64,000 nucleotides of DNA from Halonatronomonas sp964558325. Lineage in GTDB: Bacteria; Bacillota; Halanaerobiia; Halanaerobiales; Halarsenatibacteraceae. How positions within the stretch are numbered: the first letter of the stretch is position 1; each line of letters begins with the position of its first letter. Below the pieces are notes generated by a model. The model saw only the letters and a program-made list of their open reading frames with translations. It was not told the origin of the DNA and made no database searches. This document shows, in pieces, positions 1 to 9,798 of this stretch. Made by a program: the position numbers and the translations under genes. The DNA lies in the NCBI GenBank assembly GCA_964558325.1, contig CAZLCX010000002.1, positions 1-64,000 on the forward strand, in the 5' to 3' direction.

Positions 1-1791
1 GCCCGGCGGTCAGCACCAAATTTTAATGCCTCGGCCATGGATGGAATAGCAGTCAGTTCCGAGGATACTATTGGGGCAACAGAACGGGAACCTCTTATTT
101 TAAATAATAATCAATTTGAATATGTCAATACCGGCAATCTCTTACCTGAAAGGTATAATGCCGTTATTAAAATAGAAGATATTAACCAGTTAGACCAGGG
201 AGTTAAGATCTTTAAATCTGTTTCCCCCTGGCATAATGTCAGGACAATCGGCGAGAGTGTAATGAAAGGTGACCAGATTTTAACCTCCAATCAGAAACTT
301 AAAGCCTATCATCTTGGAGCACTTCTGGAGGCAGGAGTCTTTCAGGTAGAAGTCTATTCAAAACCAGAATTAACAATTATCTCCACTGGAGATGAGATAG
401 TTGAACCTGAAGCTTTACCAGAGCCTGGCCAGTATGTAGATTTTAATTCAACTATGGTACAAAAGCTGGCTGAAGAGGCTGGTGCAAAAGTGAATTTATA
501 TGGGATCGTAAGTGACCAGGAGTCAGCTTTAAGAGATGCAATTGATCAGGCTGAAAAAAGCTCAGATTTAATCATAACAATAGCCGGTTCATCGGCAGGC
601 AGCAAGGATTTTACTGCCAGGATAGTAGAAGAAAAGGGTGAGATTTTTGTTCATGGTGTTGAAATTCAGCCAGGTAAGCCTCTGCTTTTAGGTTCAATCA
701 AAAATACTCCATTCATAGGTCTTCCAGGGTTTCCTTTATCCTGTCTCCAGGCCTTTAAACATTTTGGAGTTCCAGCAGTTAAGAGATTACAGGAAGATTT
801 AACAGATGACAGTAATTATATCCAGGCAAAGGTTAAGCGAAAACTGAGTTCCAAACCAGGGAGAGTTGAATATCTAAGAGTTAATCTATCCTTTGAAAAA
901 ACCCAGTCTGGCCAGGAAGATTTCCCGGTAGCCATTCCTAGAAGGAGAGGCTCAGCGGTCATGAAATCCCAGGCCCAGGCCGATGGTATCCTGGAAATAC
1001 CTGCTGAAAGAGAAGGGCTGGCAGTAGATGAGCTGGCCAGGGTTAACCTGCTCTATCCAGAAAGCTCTCTCAGAGATAACCTGGTTCTGGCAGGAAGCAA
1101 CGATCCTCTCCTGGAGATGCTCCAGGAACTCTTAATCATCTCAGACCAGAAGATTCAGCTAAGACTTCAGTCCCGGGGCAGTCTGGCCGGTATCCATTCT
1201 TTAATTAGAGGTGAGGCTGATTTAACAACAGCCCATCTGCTAGATCCTGAAACCGGTGATTATAATCTTCCCTATCTGAAAGAGATAGCCGGAGAACCAC
1301 TGGAGTTATTAACTCTGGCCTGGCGAGATCAGGGCCTCTATTTAAAGCCTGATAGCCAGTTTGAAATCAAAAATATTAGTGATCTTAAAGCTGAAAATAT
1401 AACATTTATCAATCGTCAGCCAGGGGCAGGAACCAGAATCTTATTTGATTATCAGCTGGAGCAGTCCAGGATCAAACCAGCCGAGATCAAGGGTTATGAC
1501 CGGGAGGAATATACCCATGCCGCTGTTGCCCAGGCTGTAGCTGTAGGTTCTGCTGATACAGGCCTTGGAATCAGAGCAGTAGCAAAGGCCTTCGGGCTTG
1601 ATTTCCAGCCATTATTTTCAGAGAGATTTGAAATGATATATCCAGCCAGACTGGCCGATGATTATAGAATTAAAAAGCTAAAAGAATTAATCAAAACTGA
1701 AAAATTTCAGAGTTATTTAACTGAACAGACTGGCTATGATCTCAGAGATACCGGCCAGATCAGGAACGTCAAGCCGTCCAGGAGGAGGTAA
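1..1791 (+). CDS. moeA: MoeA molybdopterin molybdotransferase fused to a PBP-like domain (5' partial)
   Basis: The reading frame is open from base 1, so the gene starts upstream and roughly the first 50-60 residues are missing. MoeA inserts molybdate or tungstate into adenylylated pterin. Family motifs are visible: SAMDG at the left edge, TGDE, a GSSAGSKD loop and LPGFP. From about residue 360 of the visible part to the end there is a second domain resembling the periplasmic-binding-like domain (PBP_like) found fused to MoeA in many anaerobes, with segments such as GSLAGIHSLIRGEAD. Its ligand is unknown; sensing of the oxyanion or of a pterin intermediate is inference. The stop codon lies inside the GGAGGAGG ribosome-binding site of moaA, so the two genes are tightly coupled. 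It heads a pterin-cofactor operon ending in an aldehyde oxidoreductase. Confidence 0.9.
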   Translation, partial: ARRSAPNFNASAMDGIAVSSEDTIGATEREPLILNNNQFEYVNTGNLLPERYNAVIKIEDINQLDQGVKIFKSVSPWHNVRTIGESVMKGDQILTSNQKLKAYHLGALLEAGVFQVEVYSKPELTIISTGDEIVEPEALPEPGQYVDFNSTMVQKLAEEAGAKVNLYGIVSDQESALRDAIDQAEKSSDLIITIAGSSAGSKDFTARIVEEKGEIFVHGVEIQPGKPLLLGSIKNTPFIGLPGFPLSCLQAFKHFGVPAVKRLQEDLTDDSNYIQAKVKRKLSSKPGRVEYLRVNLSFEKTQSGQEDFPVAIPRRRGSAVMKSQAQADGILEIPAEREGLAVDELARVNLLYPESSLRDNLVLAGSNDPLLEMLQELLIISDQKIQLRLQSRGSLAGIHSLIRGEADLTTAHLLDPETGDYNLPYLKEIAGEPLELLTLAWRDQGLYLKPDSQFEIKNISDLKAENITFINRQPGAGTRILFDYQLEQSRIKPAEIKGYDREEYTHAAVAQAVAVGSADTGLGIRAVAKAFGLDFQPLFSERFEMIYPARLADDYRIKKLKELIKTEKFQSYLTEQTGYDLRDTGQIRNVKPSRRR

Positions 1792-1795
1792 ATTT

Positions 1796-2776
1796 ATGGC
1801 AATTAATGCAAGTTATCAGCGAGAAATTGATTATTTAAGGATATCAGTAACAGACCGCTGTAATTTTAGATGTAAATACTGTATGCCTCCAGAGGGAGTC
1901 GACTATAAGCCCCATGCTGAAATCATGCGCTATGAGGAGATCTTAATCTTTGCTAAAATCGCTGTTGAAGCAGGGGTTAAACGGATCAGATTGACAGGGG
2001 GAGAACCACTGGTCAGAAAAGGCCTCGATAAATTAATCTATCAGCTTAATAAGCTGGAGGGCCTTGAAGATATTTCCCTGACTACAAATGGCTATCTCCT
2101 AACTGAATCTGCTGATAAACTGGCTAAAGTAGGTTTAGATAGAATTAATGTCAGCCTTGATACCCTGGACAGAGCAAAATTTAAAGAGATTAGTCTGGTA
2201 GATGGACTGCCAGAGGTTTTAGCCGGCCTCAGAGCTGCCAGAAATGCCGGCCTGGATCCAGTTAAAATTAATACTGTCTTAATTAGAGGTTTTAATGATA
2301 ATGAAGTTTTAGATTTTATTAAATTTACTAAAGCCAATAATTATAATTTTAGATTCATAGAATTTATGCCTCTAAATGGGAGCAGCCAGGACAGTGACAA
2401 TAAATATATTTCAATAGATGAAATTAAAGCCAGGATAAAAGCTGCAGGTTTTAAATTAACTCCTAAAGAGATAGCAGGTGGTGGTCCGGCAGCCAGCTAT
2501 CAGATTGACGATACACAGGCCACAGTCGGTTTTATCTCTCCGATAAGCCACAGCTTCTGCAGCAGCTGTAACCGCCTCAGATTGACCTCTGATGGCAAAT
2601 TAAGGCCATGTCTGGCTATGTCTAAGGAATATGACCTTTATGATCAGGCAGGTAAGCTGTTACCAGAAGAAAAATTAAAAGCAGTTTTAAATCAGGCCTG
2701 TTCCTTAAAACCGGATCAGCATGATTTTGCTAATCAAGAAAATTACGGAAGAAATATGTCACAGATAGGTGGTTAA
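1796..2776 (+). CDS. moaA: GTP 3',8-cyclase MoaA
   Basis: Radical SAM enzyme for the first step of molybdopterin synthesis, converting GTP to 3',8-cyclo-GTP. The SAM-cluster cysteines are C22, C26 and C29 (CNFRCKYC). The second, C-terminal Fe-S site is seen as CSSCNRLR followed by a third Cys 13-14 residues later (RPCL). The protein ends in the GG dipeptide needed for catalysis in MoaA (SQIGG). An upstream in-frame ATG at 1736 lies inside moeA; ATG 1796 is preferred because GGAGGAGG at 1781-1788 sits 7 bases before it and the protein then starts like its relatives. Length 326 aa is normal. MoaC, the next enzyme, follows after 3 bases. Confidence 0.96.
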   Translation: MAINASYQREIDYLRISVTDRCNFRCKYCMPPEGVDYKPHAEIMRYEEILIFAKIAVEAGVKRIRLTGGEPLVRKGLDKLIYQLNKLEGLEDISLTTNGYLLTESADKLAKVGLDRINVSLDTLDRAKFKEISLVDGLPEVLAGLRAARNAGLDPVKINTVLIRGFNDNEVLDFIKFTKANNYNFRFIEFMPLNGSSQDSDNKYISIDEIKARIKAAGFKLTPKEIAGGGPAASYQIDDTQATVGFISPISHSFCSSCNRLRLTSDGKLRPCLAMSKEYDLYDQAGKLLPEEKLKAVLNQACSLKPDQHDFANQENYGRNMSQIGG

Positions 2777-2779
2777 AAA

Positions 2780-3730
2780 ATGACAGATAAAAATAAAAAA
2801 GAATTCAGTCATATAAATCAGGAAGGTCAGATTAAGATGGTCGATGTTAGCAGCAAACCAACAACAGCTAGAGAAGCAGTAGCTGCCGGGGTCATTGAGA
2901 TGGAACCGGCAACTTTAGAATTGATTAGAGATGGCCAGATTGAAAAGGGGGCAGTCCTGGAGACAGCCAGACTGGCTGGGATAATGGCAGCTAAAAAGAC
3001 TTCAGACTTAATACCTCTCTGCCATCCTTTATTTATCTCCTCAGTTAAAATAGATTTTGAAATTATTGAACCAGAGACTATTAGAATAATCTGCAGAGTT
3101 AAAACTTCTGGCCAGACCGGGGTAGAGATGGAAGCATTGCAGGGAGTTAGCTCAGCAGCTCTAACAATCTATGATATGGCTAAAGCAGTTGATAAAACAA
3201 TGGAAATAGGTCAGATAAGGCTCTTAGAAAAAAGAGGTGGCCGGACTGGCGAATTCATAGCTTCAGAGCAGTTAAGGGGTCAGGTAGTTGCTGTTTCAAC
3301 CAGTATTGCAAAGGGTACTAAAAAGAAGCCCTTACTGGAAATAAATTTAGAAGAAAATCATGGAATTGTTGAAGATGCCCATGCAGGCGACTGGCATCGC
3401 CAGGTAAGTCTGCTAGCCGAGGAAAGCATTCAGAAGATGTTAGATTCCACTGATCAGGAGATCAGAATCGGTTACGGTGATTTTGCCGAAAATATCACAA
3501 CAAGAGGGGTCGATATCGGCAGCCTACATCCAGGGGATATTATTACCTTCCAGCGAGGAGTTAAAATGGAAGTAACCCAGATAGGTAAAGAATGTCATTC
3601 AGGCTGTGCTATTGCCCAGCAGGTAGGAGAATGTGTCATGCCGAAAGAAGGTATTTTCACCAAGGTTTTAACTGGTGGAAAAATCAGACCAGGAGATTCC
3701 TATAAAGTAGAGCTGGTTGCAAATGATTAG
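2780..3730 (+). CDS. moaC: MoaC-MOSC fusion (cyclic pyranopterin monophosphate synthase plus MOSC domain)
   Basis: Residues 1 to about 160 are MoaC, which turns 3',8-cyclo-GTP into cyclic pyranopterin monophosphate. Evidence includes the MVDVSSK start motif, the LCHPL histidine motif and a conserved MEALQGVS stretch. Residues from about 167 to 316 are a MOSC domain, with YGDFAENI, a GVDI motif, and a cysteine-rich IGKECHSGCAI segment near the end. Stand-alone MOSC proteins with this Cys-containing tail commonly sit beside moaC and mogA genes in Clostridia; here the two are one reading frame. MOSC domains are linked to sulfur handling on the pterin cofactor, so a role in cofactor sulfuration or delivery is inference. 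It overlaps the next gene by 8 bases. Confidence 0.93.
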   Translation: MTDKNKKEFSHINQEGQIKMVDVSSKPTTAREAVAAGVIEMEPATLELIRDGQIEKGAVLETARLAGIMAAKKTSDLIPLCHPLFISSVKIDFEIIEPETIRIICRVKTSGQTGVEMEALQGVSSAALTIYDMAKAVDKTMEIGQIRLLEKRGGRTGEFIASEQLRGQVVAVSTSIAKGTKKKPLLEINLEENHGIVEDAHAGDWHRQVSLLAEESIQKMLDSTDQEIRIGYGDFAENITTRGVDIGSLHPGDIITFQRGVKMEVTQIGKECHSGCAIAQQVGECVMPKEGIFTKVLTGGKIRPGDSYKVELVAND

Positions 3731-4208
3731 AGTTGCTATTATTACAGTTAGTGATAAAGGTTCTAAGGGCCAGAGAGAAGATATCAGCGGCCAGAAGATT
3801 AGAGAGATGGTTGAGACTGAAGATTGGGAAGTAGTTGATTATCAGATAGTTCCTGATGAAAAATCAGAGATCACAGAATTATTAAATAAGCTTGCCGATA
3901 ATAATCAGGCTGATCTGATTCTAACCACTGGAGGTACAGGATTTGCAGCCAGGGATCATACCCCGGAAGCAACCCTGGAATCGATAGAGAAAGAAGTACC
4001 TGGCCTGGCAGAGAAAATGCGTTCAGGAACCTCCAGATTTACTGAACTCAGTTATTTATCCAGGGCCAGAGCAGGCATCAGAAAATATACATTAATTCTT
4101 AATCTACCAGGCAGCCCGAAAGCTGTCTCTCAATGTTTACAGGAAGTTATTGGCATTATCCCCCATGGTATTAAAGTGCTCCAGGGAGAAATAACTGAAC
4201 ATGAATAA
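3723..4208 (+). CDS. mogA: MogA/MoaB family molybdopterin adenylyltransferase
   Basis: About 161 aa. Proteins of this family adenylylate molybdopterin to make it a substrate for MoeA. Motifs seen: an N-terminal ITVSDKGSKG, LTTGGTGFAARDHTPEA (the TGGTG and D-x-TPEA pterin-binding signature) and LNLPGSPKAV. An in-frame TTG exists at 3717, but ATG 3723 is the natural start and overlaps the end of moaC by 8 bases, a typical translational coupling. MogA and MoaB are hard to separate by eye; the position directly after moaC-MOSC and in the same unit as moeA supports the adenylyltransferase role either way. Confidence 0.92.
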   Translation: MIRVAIITVSDKGSKGQREDISGQKIREMVETEDWEVVDYQIVPDEKSEITELLNKLADNNQADLILTTGGTGFAARDHTPEATLESIEKEVPGLAEKMRSGTSRFTELSYLSRARAGIRKYTLILNLPGSPKAVSQCLQEVIGIIPHGIKVLQGEITEHE

Positions 4209-4238
4209 TTATTTTAAAAGAAATGGTGGCAGATAATT

Positions 4239-6041
4239 ATGGATGGTTGGACCGGTAAAATACTGGAAATTTCATTAAGAGATAGGTCATATAGAGAAAT
4301 CAGTCTTAGCGAGGATTATTATCTTGAATTTCTAGGAGGCAGAGGCCTGGGAGTCAGGCTCTTTTTAGATTATGCAGTACCAGGCGTTGACCCTCTAAGT
4401 GGAGATAATCCGATTATCTTTGCCACTGGTCCTCTAACAGGCACTATCATTCCATCTTCAGGCAGGCTGGCTGTTATTTCCAAATCTCCACAGACCGGTA
4501 CTATCTTTGATTCAAATGCCGGAGGATTCTGGGGGGTAGAGTTAAAGCAGGCCGGCTATGATGCAATCATAATTAAAGGTGGTCTGGATCATCTTAGCAG
4601 GCTGGAAATAGATGCTGGTGGGGTCAGGTTTATTAAAGCAGCTGAACTTAAAAATAAGCAGGCTAGCTCAACCTGGGAACAGCTTAAACAATTAATACCA
4701 GATTACCGCCATATTTATATAGGTCCTGCCGGAGAAAATCAGATTTGTTTTTCATCAATAACCGTCGGTAAGAACAGAAACTTTGGCCGTGGCGGACTTG
4801 GTGCAATCCTGGGCAGTAAAAATATTAAGGCTATTTCAATTAAGGGAGATAAAAAAGTTGAAATTTATGATCAAAATAAAGCTCTTAAAATTCGGAATAG
4901 GGCAGCAGACTGGCTGGAGGATAATCCTATAACCTCAAGTAGCATGAACAGGTATGGTACATCAATTTTAGTTAACCTGGTAAATGAGGCCGGAATTTTA
5001 CCGACTAGAAATTTTCAGGAGACCCAGTTTGCCAGTGCCGATAAAATATCTGGTGAATCACTTGAAAAGAAGACGGTTTCAAGTAAATCAAGCTGTTATA
5101 ATTGTCCGATAATCTGCTCCAGAAAACTTAAAACTTCAGGCGGAGAGGATAAATCCAGCCCTGAATATGAATCATTAGGATTATTAGGGTCCAATCTGGG
5201 AATAGATGACCTGGATAAAGTAAATCAACTCAATCATCTCTGTAATCAGCTGGGACTTGATACGATTTCAACAGGTTCAGTAATAGCTGCCTATATCGAG
5301 ATGGCTGAGAAATCTTTAATTGATGCAGATATAAACTTTGGTGATGGAGAAAAAATAGAAGAGCTTATAAAAAAAATTGCCGCCAGAGAAGGAATTGGCG
5401 ATGAAATGGCTGCAGGGGCTAAAGAATTTGCCAGCTCAAAAGGCCATCCAGAACTTGCCATGCAGGTTAAAGGTCTTGATCTACCGGCCTTTGATCCAAG
5501 GGGTATGAAGGGCCAGGCCTTAGGTTATATGACCTCTAATCGAGGTGCCTGTCATATTAGAGCCAATATGATGAACCTGGAAATTTTTGCTGATCAGGAA
5601 AAAATAGATCGTTACTCAGAGGAAGGCAAAGCAGCCTTATTAATTGAACAGCAGGATTTTAATGCTATTCTCGATTCATTAATAGTCTGTAAATTTACCC
5701 TGTTGGCTCTGGCTGCCGGTTTTTATCAGGAGATGCTGGAGGCAGTTACCGGGATAGATTTTAAAGATAAATTTTTTGTAATAGGTTCTAGAATCTGGAA
5801 TCTAGAAAGAATTATTAATGTTAAAATAGGTTTTGATAGAGATAATGACTATTTACCAGAAAGATTTAGCAGCCAGGGCGGTTCAGGACCTAGCATAGAC
5901 AGTTTAGTAGATCAGGATAAGCTTTTAAATGAATATTATGAGCTAAGAGGCTGGGATAAAACAGGCCGGCCTAAAGAAAATATAATTAATGATTTGAATT
6001 TATCAGAGATTGCCCATAAAATAGAGTTAGGTATCCAGTAA
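4239..6041 (+). CDS. Aldehyde ferredoxin oxidoreductase family protein (tungsten enzyme)
   Basis: About 600 aa, the usual length for the AOR family, which oxidises aldehydes to acids with ferredoxin using a bis-tungstopterin and one 4Fe-4S cluster. The cluster ligands are visible: C286, C289 and C293 (CYNCPIIC) and a fourth Cys at 484 (SLIVCKF). The N-terminal LGGRGLG, a GRGGLGAILGSKN loop and the TSNRGACH segment are conserved AOR features. It starts 30 bases after mogA and is followed by a MoaD-like carrier, so cofactor synthesis and the enzyme that uses it are encoded together. Tungsten rather than molybdenum is inferred from the family. The aldehyde substrate cannot be told from the sequence. 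Confidence 0.93.
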   Translation: MDGWTGKILEISLRDRSYREISLSEDYYLEFLGGRGLGVRLFLDYAVPGVDPLSGDNPIIFATGPLTGTIIPSSGRLAVISKSPQTGTIFDSNAGGFWGVELKQAGYDAIIIKGGLDHLSRLEIDAGGVRFIKAAELKNKQASSTWEQLKQLIPDYRHIYIGPAGENQICFSSITVGKNRNFGRGGLGAILGSKNIKAISIKGDKKVEIYDQNKALKIRNRAADWLEDNPITSSSMNRYGTSILVNLVNEAGILPTRNFQETQFASADKISGESLEKKTVSSKSSCYNCPIICSRKLKTSGGEDKSSPEYESLGLLGSNLGIDDLDKVNQLNHLCNQLGLDTISTGSVIAAYIEMAEKSLIDADINFGDGEKIEELIKKIAAREGIGDEMAAGAKEFASSKGHPELAMQVKGLDLPAFDPRGMKGQALGYMTSNRGACHIRANMMNLEIFADQEKIDRYSEEGKAALLIEQQDFNAILDSLIVCKFTLLALAAGFYQEMLEAVTGIDFKDKFFVIGSRIWNLERIINVKIGFDRDNDYLPERFSSQGGSGPSIDSLVDQDKLLNEYYELRGWDKTGRPKENIINDLNLSEIAHKIELGIQ

Positions 6042-6061
6042 GGTTTGGAGGAATGCTTATC

Positions 6062-6334
6062 ATGAACAAGAAAGATATTAAAAATAAATCCAGTGAGGAT
6101 TATATTTATATTAATCTTTACGGAGGTTTAGAAGAATATTCTCCAGCCGGAATTAGAAAGGGCAACAGGCTTCTGCTTGCTAAGGCTAAGACTGTTCAGG
6201 AAGTAATTGATTATTATCAGATTCCTGATGATGAAGCCAGAGTCATTCTTCTTAATGGCAGACATGTCAAAAGAAGCTATCAACTTACTGGAGGAGAAAC
6301 TATCAGTATTTTTCCTCTTCTAGGTGGCGGTTAA
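6062..6334 (+). CDS. MoaD/ThiS-like sulfur carrier protein
   Basis: Small (90 aa) beta-grasp protein ending in LLGGG, the C-terminal Gly-Gly that MoaD/ThiS proteins use to carry thiocarboxylate sulfur. It also shows the VILLNG and GGETISIFP strands of the fold. An ATG at 6053 lies only one base after GGAGG (6047-6051), so ATG 6062, 10 bases downstream, is the more likely start. It directly follows the AOR gene. MoaD-like proteins beside AOR genes are thought to supply the dithiolene sulfur of tungstopterin. No moaE is seen in the window, so its partner must be encoded elsewhere or be atypical. Confidence 0.85.
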   Translation: MNKKDIKNKSSEDYIYINLYGGLEEYSPAGIRKGNRLLLAKAKTVQEVIDYYQIPDDEARVILLNGRHVKRSYQLTGGETISIFPLLGGG

Positions 6335-6369
6335 AATATCTTATAATCAAAGGGTTCAGGGGTGATTTA

Positions 6370-8891
6370 ATGAGAGATTTTCATGCAAAAAAATTAACTA
6401 AAAAACCACAATTTAAGCTCCATCCATGGAAAATAATTGAGGAAGATTTTAAGGTTGAAAATAACCATCACCATGAATCAATTTTCTGTCTTGGTAATGG
6501 TTATATGGGGCTTAGAGGAACAATTGAAGAAGATTATTCAGGGCCAGCTAAAACAACAACTCCAGGTTTTTATATCAATGGATTTTATGATAGTGAGGAG
6601 ATTATTTATGGCGAAGACGCTCCCCAACTACCTACTAAAAGCCAGACAATTGTCAACCTTATGGACTGGACTGGTATTAATCTCTATCTTGGAGATGAAA
6701 AATTAGACCTACTTAAGGGAGAAGTAATAGAATATAATAGGGAACTTGATATGCGAAAGGGCATTTTAGAGCGAAATTTTATCTGGCAGAGTCCTTCAGG
6801 CAAAAAAATTGAAGTAGAAATTATCAGGTTACTTTCATTTAAAAGAAAACATGAAGGTCTTATTAATTATCGGTTCAGACCCTTGAATTTTAAAGGTGAA
6901 ATCAGGATTATTTCGAAATTAGATGGTAATAACCAGAATTACCATCATTTTAGGGATAAAAATGTTATGGAGATTAAAAATTCTGGTTTTACTAATAACA
7001 GATATTATCTCCATCAGGCCACTCAGGCCAGCGGTCTGGAAGTAGCTATTGCTGTTAAAAATATATTTGATTCTCAAGCAGACTTAAATTATAGGAAAGA
7101 TACATATGAAATAGATAACTGTTTGCATGAAGAGTTTGTAATTAAAGCCAGACCTGAACACTGGTGCAAATTAACTAAATTCTTTTCTGTAAAAACTTCC
7201 AGAAATATTGATTCCCATAGGTTGGTTGGTCAGGTTTTGACTGATGTAAATCTGGCAGCAGAAGATGGGCTGGTAACTTTTTTGAGAGATCAAAAGAAGT
7301 ATTTAGAAGAATTCTGGAAAGATTTTGATGTAAAACTATATGGTGATAGTTCACTTCAGCAGGCTATGCGGTATAATGCTTTTCAACTTCTTCAGTCTAC
7401 AGGTCAGAACGAGTACAATAATGTTGCAGCTAAAGGTTTAACTGGTGAATTTTATCAGGGCCATTATTTCTGGGATACAGAGACCTATATAGTTCCTTTT
7501 TATATCTTTAATCGTCCTGAGATGGCTAAAAAATTACTTAAATATAGATATAATACTTTAGAGCAGGCAAGGGAGAATGCAGATAGAGTTAGACTTGAAG
7601 GAGCCCTTTTCCCCTGGAGAACAATTAATGGTAAAGAGGCATCAGGCTTCTTTATGGGCTCAACTGTTCAGTTCCATATTGATGCCGATATTGCCTACGC
7701 TATTTATTTATATGTCACAGCTACAGAAGATATGGATTTTCTTTATAAGGAAGGAGCAGAAATCCTGGCTGAAACAGCTAGAATGTGGTGCAGTAGAGGC
7801 AACTATATCCATGAAAATGGTGGTAAATTCTGCTTTAATGAAGTTTCTGGTCCAGATGAATATAAGCCAGGGGTCAATAACAACTGCTATAACAATTATC
7901 TGGCCAAATTTAACCTTGAATATGCTGCAGAAGTCTTAAAGCAGATGCAGGCAGAGGCCTCAGAGCGATATGAGAATTTAAAAGAAAAAATAAATTTAGA
8001 TGATCAGGAATTGGATCAGTGGGAGCAGGCAGCCAGTAAAGTCTTTTTACCCTTTAATGAGAAATTAGGAATTCATCCCCAGGATGATTCCTTTTTAGAA
8101 AAAGACCCAATCGATATTGACAGAGATATTCCTCATTCAGAGATGCCTTTAGTAGCTCACTGGCATCCTCTAACAATCTGGCGTTATCAGGTGATTAAAC
8201 AGGCAGATGTAATTCTTTTAGTGTTAATGATGGGCAATAAGTTTAGCCTGGAAGAGAAAAAGGCTAATTATGATTATTATGAACCAAAAACAACCCATGA
8301 TTCATCATTATCTCCTTCGGTATATAGTATTATTGCTTCAGAGGTTGGTTATTTAGATGAGGCTTATAAATATTTTATTCAGACAGCCAGATTAGATCTT
8401 GATGATTTTAATGAAAACGCTCATCAGGGACTTCATACTGCTGGAATGGGTAGTGCCTGGATGGTTCTGGTTTTTGGTTTTGCCGGGATGAGAAATTATA
8501 ATGGTGAGATCCAATTTAATCCCTATTTACCAGAAAAATTAAAGGGATATCAATTCACAATATATTTTAAGGGTAGACAGTTGAGAGTTAAAGTTGGTCC
8601 TGAAAAAACCAGTTACAGATTATATTCTGATCAACCTCTTTACATCCATCATTGCGGTGAAAGATATGACTTAGAACCAGATAAAGAATATAATTTTGAT
8701 AACAGGGATTTNNNNNNNNNNNNNNNNNNNNNNNNNNNNNNNNNNNNNNNNNNNNNNNNNNNNNNNNNNNNNNNNNNNNNNNNNNNNNNNNNNNNNNNNN
8801 NNNNNNNNNNNGTGAAAGATATGACTTAGAACCAGATAAAGAATATAATTTTGATAACAGGGATTTCAGCCAGTTACCCTGGCGTGAATAA
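6370..8891 (+). CDS. Glycoside hydrolase family 65 phosphorylase (crossed by an assembly gap)
   Basis: GH65 enzymes phosphorolyse alpha-glucosides such as maltose, trehalose, kojibiose or nigerose to beta-glucose 1-phosphate. The catalytic-acid region is clear, GPDEY with Glu about residue 497 followed by VNNN; an N-terminal beta-sandwich, the (alpha/alpha)6 barrel and a C-terminal beta domain fill the length. The frame runs into 100 N at 8712-8811. The 55 bases before the gap are repeated exactly after it, so removing gap and copy joins 6370-8711 to 8867-8891 and gives an intact protein of 788 aa ending in QLPWRE. No beta-phosphoglucomutase or sugar transporter is adjacent, so the disaccharide cannot be named. 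The stop overlaps the next ATG by one base. Confidence 0.88.
8712..8811. other. Assembly gap of exactly 100 N flanked by a 55-bp duplicate
   Basis: Bases 8657-8711 and 8812-8866 are identical. The gap is a scaffolding artefact: two contig ends overlap by 55 bp and were joined with a fixed 100-N spacer. Gap plus duplicate (155 bp) is not a multiple of three, so the GH65 frame is falsely broken in the deposited string. Confidence 0.93.
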
Positions 8892-9790
8892 TGATGCTGA
8901 AAATAGATATAAAAAAAAGAATTTATCTAATTTTAGCAGCAGGTATCTTTGTAATTTCATTTGCAGGTGTATTTGTAGCAATGGCAGATGCGCCAGCAAT
9001 TATTATTGCTTTTTATAGAATGATTTTAACTATAGCAATACTCACCCCAGTCTTTATCTATCGAGATGATTGCAGGCTGGAAATGTTTTTTGATAAGAGA
9101 CCGGTAATTATTGGTTTCTTTTTAGCAATTCATTTTATTCTCTGGGTAACAGCCTTTGAATATACAGCTGTCTCCAATGCAGTAATCTTTATAGCCCTGC
9201 AGCCAATCTTTACTCTCCTTTTTGAGAAGATATGGGCCAGGGATGATCTGCGACCAGGAATTTATAAGGGGTTATTTATTGCAATTACAGGAAGTATAAT
9301 AGTAGGGGCTGGAGATTTAAATAATTTATTTACTAATATTAGAGGAGACAGTCTTGCTATTATGGCAGCTTTTTTTGCCGGCCTCTATTTATTCTCAGGC
9401 AGGAGTTTAAGAAAGAAACTTGATTATTTTCCCTATATTTATACAGTCTATACCTATGCTGCAGGATTTTTATTACTGGCAGTTATCTTTAGTGGTTATA
9501 GTTTTACAGGCTATAGCCAGACTAACTGGTTATTATTTCTTGGCCTGGCTTTAGGCCCAACAGTTATTGGACATTCAGTTTTGAATCTAGCTGTTCGGTA
9601 TGTTCCAGCAACCTTAGTCTCAACTACAATTATTGGAGAACCGGTTTTAACCAGTTTACTGGCCTGGGTCTTATTAGGAGATGAAATTCCTCCATTAACA
9701 ATAGTCGGTGGTACTATTATAATTTATGGTCTTTTATATACAATGGGTAAGAACAAAAAGAATAAAAAATTAGCAGACTCAAAGAAATAG
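8891..9790 (+). CDS. EamA/DMT family permease
   Basis: About 299 aa with ten predicted membrane helices arranged as two five-helix repeats, the pattern of the drug/metabolite transporter superfamily. The second half ends with EPVLTSLLAWVLLGDE, the typical EamA repeat signature (E-P-V near the start of a helix and GE/GDE after it). The ATG at 8891 overlaps the GH65 stop codon (TAATG); a second ATG follows at 8894. The substrate is unknown. The C-terminus is short and lysine-rich, facing the cytoplasm by the positive-inside rule. Confidence 0.88.
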   Translation: MMLKIDIKKRIYLILAAGIFVISFAGVFVAMADAPAIIIAFYRMILTIAILTPVFIYRDDCRLEMFFDKRPVIIGFFLAIHFILWVTAFEYTAVSNAVIFIALQPIFTLLFEKIWARDDLRPGIYKGLFIAITGSIIVGAGDLNNLFTNIRGDSLAIMAAFFAGLYLFSGRSLRKKLDYFPYIYTVYTYAAGFLLLAVIFSGYSFTGYSQTNWLLFLGLALGPTVIGHSVLNLAVRYVPATLVSTTIIGEPVLTSLLAWVLLGDEIPPLTIVGGTIIIYGLLYTMGKNKKNKKLADSKK

Positions 9791-9798
9791 GTGATAGC

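Noticed and set aside
8657..8866. A direct tandem repeat and frameshift in the GH65 gene
   Set aside because: The repeat units are exact, 55 bp, and separated by exactly 100 N, as at 38722-38931; this is assembly structure.
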